The position numbers and the translations under genes were made by a program. Under the pieces are notes generated by a model, which was given only the letters and a program-made list of their open reading frames with translations, had not been told where the DNA came from and searched no databases. Shown one piece after another: positions 14,214 to 15,916 of a DNA stretch of 15,916 bases. Position 1 is the stretch's first letter. Each line of letters starts with the position of its first letter. This DNA comes from Gemmatimonadota bacterium (GTDB lineage: Bacteria; Latescibacterota; UBA2968; UBA8231): positions 1 to 15,916 of the forward strand of contig JAPOZF010000536.1 in the NCBI GenBank assembly GCA_026706165.1, given 5' to 3'.

Positions 14214-15341
14214 TCACTCCCCGTAGAAAACGCGCCGTCCCAGCAACCGGTTCTGGGCCAGGGTCAGGGCGAGAATCGCGGCGAACAGAATCAGCGACAG
14301 GCAGGAGGCGTAACCGGCGTCCTGGTAGTTGTAGAGGCGGTCGAAAATCAGGATGCTGACCACGTCGACAGTATCGCGGGCGCCGGCGGTGCGCAGGATG
14401 TAGATATGGTTGAAGGCCTTGAAGGTGCCGATGAAGCCGACCAGGGTAATGAAAAACAGGGTCGGGGAAATCAGCGGAACCGTGACGTGGCGGAAGGACT
14501 GCAGCGCGTTTGCCCCGTCCATGGCGGCCGCTTCGTAGTAGTGGCGGGGAATCGCGCTCAGTCCCGCCAGCAGGATCACCGTGTCGTAGCCGATGTAGAC
14601 CCAGACGTTGTAGAGCACTACCGAGACCAGTGCCAGGCTCGGAAAGAACGTATTTGCCCATGCAGGGCAGGCGAGATCGAGTCCCTGGCAGACCAGCGCC
14701 GCGACGGATCGGCTCTCGAACAGCCAGCGCTGGTTTTCGAAGCCGAGAAAGCCCCAGAAGCGGTTGGCGAGCGATGAGGGATGCGGACTGAAAAGGGTGC
14801 GAAACAGGACCGCGGTGGCGATCATCGGGGTGACGTAGGGCAGGAAGTAGAGAACGCGGAAGAAACCCCTGCCCAGGGATGCCCGGAAAAGCAGGCAGGC
14901 CAGAAACATCGAGACGCCGACCTCGATCGGGATCGTGCCGAAGGCGTAGAATGCGGTTACCAGAAAGGAGTTGAAGAGCCGGGAGTCGCCCGTGCTCGCC
15001 ATGCCGGCGACTCCGGAAACCGCGGCGAGTGCTGCCAGGAGACCGAGCCCGGCCCCGACGGCCCGCAGCAGTTTGTGCTGCCGCGGCTGGGACCGGCGCC
15101 GCCTCGCCACCCACACCGCCAGCAGCCAGGCTGCGGCGGCCAGGAGGATGAGCCCGGCGAACCAGGCTTCACCGAGGGCGCGCCGGTAGTGATCGAAGGC
15201 GACGAAATCCCCCTTCTTCAGACGCCAGCGATGCAGGCTGACGAAGAGGGCGTAGCCGATCGGGAATATCCCGAAGACCCCCAGAACGGTGAGCGCCGGT
15301 GCCAGCAGGGCCCAGGCCAGGCGCGACTCAGCGGTCTTCAT
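14214..15341 (-). CDS. ABC sugar transporter permease, MalF/UgpA type, with extra membrane hairpin
   Basis: A 375-residue inner-membrane permease, the partner of the MalG-type protein. The EAA docking loop is EAAAMDGANALQSF (270-283). Helix 1 is at about 11-35. After the usual FDHYRRAL segment comes an extra stretch (about 57-118) holding two more hydrophobic runs (about 60-79 and 94-114) with a very basic loop ARRRRSQPRQHK between them; then the standard chain resumes at NSFLVTAFYAFG. Typical members of this type are about 290-310 residues, so this one is about 65 longer. The ATG at 15341 has no clear ribosome site and lies 30 bp after the YceI-like gene, so coupling to that gene is likely. 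Confidence 0.92.
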   Translation of the reverse strand: MKTAESRLAWALLAPALTVLGVFGIFPIGYALFVSLHRWRLKKGDFVAFDHYRRALGEAWFAGLILLAAAAWLLAVWVARRRRSQPRQHKLLRAVGAGLGLLAALAAVSGVAGMASTGDSRLFNSFLVTAFYAFGTIPIEVGVSMFLACLLFRASLGRGFFRVLYFLPYVTPMIATAVLFRTLFSPHPSSLANRFWGFLGFENQRWLFESRSVAALVCQGLDLACPAWANTFFPSLALVSVVLYNVWVYIGYDTVILLAGLSAIPRHYYEAAAMDGANALQSFRHVTVPLISPTLFFITLVGFIGTFKAFNHIYILRTAGARDTVDVVSILIFDRLYNYQDAGYASCLSLILFAAILALTLAQNRLLGRRVFYGE

Positions 15342-15371
15342 CGAGCAGCGGGCCGGGCGCTTCGGACTGCG

Positions 15372-15916
15372 TTACTCCCCCCCCAGCGCCTCGATCAGTA
15401 CAGTGATTTTCACCTCGTCTCCGAGAACACCGGCGGCATCGATCCAGTTGTCGACCCCGTAGTCGGAACGCTTGACCGTCAACTCCGCGGCAAACCCGGC
15501 AACCGCCTTGCCGTTCATCGGATGAACGCCTACGCCGAGCACTTCTACCGGAAAGGTCACCGGTTTCGTCACCCCGTGGAGGGATAAAGTCCCGGTAACC
15601 TCGAGGAGGTCTTCCTTCCCTTTCTTCACCGATGTGCTGGCAAATTCGATCCGCGGGTATTTCTCGACCTCGAAGAAGTCAGCGCTTCTCAGGTGGTTGT
15701 CGCGACGCTCGTTTCCGGTGTCGATGCTTTTTGCCTCGATTACCCCCGAAAAGGCAGAGGCCTCAGGCGATGCGGGGTCGTATGTGACGGTGCCGCTGAA
15801 TTCGTTGAAATGCCCGGTGGTGCGGCTGACAAGGTGACGGATGCTGAAGTCTACCGACGAGTGCGAAAGGTCGACGACGTAGGTCCCGGCACCGGCTTCA
15901 TGGGCCAGGGCCCACA
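15372..15916 (-). CDS. YceI-like exported lipid-binding family protein (5' end beyond window)
   Basis: The C-terminal 180 residues of a YceI-family protein, a lipocalin-like beta barrel that in known members binds polyisoprenoid or other hydrophobic ligands in the periplasm. The visible part begins WALAHEAGAG, which looks like the end of a signal peptide, then TYVVDLSHSSVDFSIRHL, NEFSGTVTYDP, DNHLRSADFFEVEKYPRI, VTGTLSLHGVTKPV and KRSDYGVDNW, all family landmarks. The true start lies beyond 15916. An internal Met at 15629 is not the start, since homology runs upstream of it. The gene is 30 bp ahead of the permeases on the same strand, an unusual partner for a sugar importer. Confidence 0.9.
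   Translation of the reverse strand, partial: WALAHEAGAGTYVVDLSHSSVDFSIRHLVSRTTGHFNEFSGTVTYDPASPEASAFSGVIEAKSIDTGNERRDNHLRSADFFEVEKYPRIEFASTSVKKGKEDLLEVTGTLSLHGVTKPVTFPVEVLGVGVHPMNGKAVAGFAAELTVKRSDYGVDNWIDAAGVLGDEVKITVLIEALGGE

Noticed and set aside
1..15916. CRISPR arrays, rRNA or tRNA genes, transposases, phage genes
   Set aside because: None was seen by reading both strands; spacers are short, and no regular repeat array is present.

Overview
This window looks like a piece of chromosome from a GC-rich, Gram-negative-type bacterium. No plasmid, phage or IS genes, rRNA, tRNA or CRISPR array could be recognised. Evidence for a double membrane is indirect: a YceI-type exported protein and a lipoprotein-like sugar-binding protein with two permeases. 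The mix of phytanoyl-CoA-dioxygenase-like (PhyH) enzymes and Gfo/Idh/MocA oxidoreductases is typical of uncultured degraders of diverse organic compounds, such as Latescibacteria-like or Poribacteria-like lineages. That placement is inferred from gene content alone and is weak.

Left part (1-5175). On the minus strand, a PhyH dioxygenase (521-1324) is followed 6 bp later by a polyamine/iron-type ABC ATPase cut by the window edge (1-514). A plus-strand toxin-antitoxin-like pair (1614-2260) follows: a ribbon-helix-helix protein and a PIN-domain protein that lacks one of its usual acidic residues. Inverted repeats with GTATAC-type half-sites flank the pair, and a dense run of DnaA-box-like sequences lies just beyond it. 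Next, on the minus strand, come an unknown four-helix membrane protein (3276-3848) and a second PhyH gene (2407-3241) broken by a frameshift. A Gfo/Idh/MocA dehydrogenase (4099-5175) is divergent from the membrane protein.

Middle (5203-7875). A Fic-family protein with its own inhibitory motif and a C-terminal winged helix (5203-6363, minus) is flanked by the first Gfo/Idh gene and a second, related one (6605-7687, plus). The AT-rich 241-bp divergent spacer between fic and the second Gfo/Idh gene carries several operator-like sequences. A convergent spacer with a symmetric repeat follows.

Right part (7876-15916). All genes are on the minus strand. In transcription order they are a YceI-like protein (5' end outside the window), two sugar-type ABC permeases, the solute-binding lipoprotein, class II fumarase, aspartokinase and an archaeal-looking PurM. 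The transporter genes abut or overlap, so they are surely co-transcribed. The metabolic genes are separated by 115, 156 and 34 bp, so their membership of the same transcript is possible but not shown. No ATPase for the sugar transporter lies in the window; the ATPase at the left edge is of a different subfamily.

No clearly new multi-gene defence or mobile system was found. The best leads are the altered PIN protein with its flanking palindromes, the DnaA-box-like cluster, the permease with an extra membrane hairpin, and the fic gene set between paralogous dehydrogenases.
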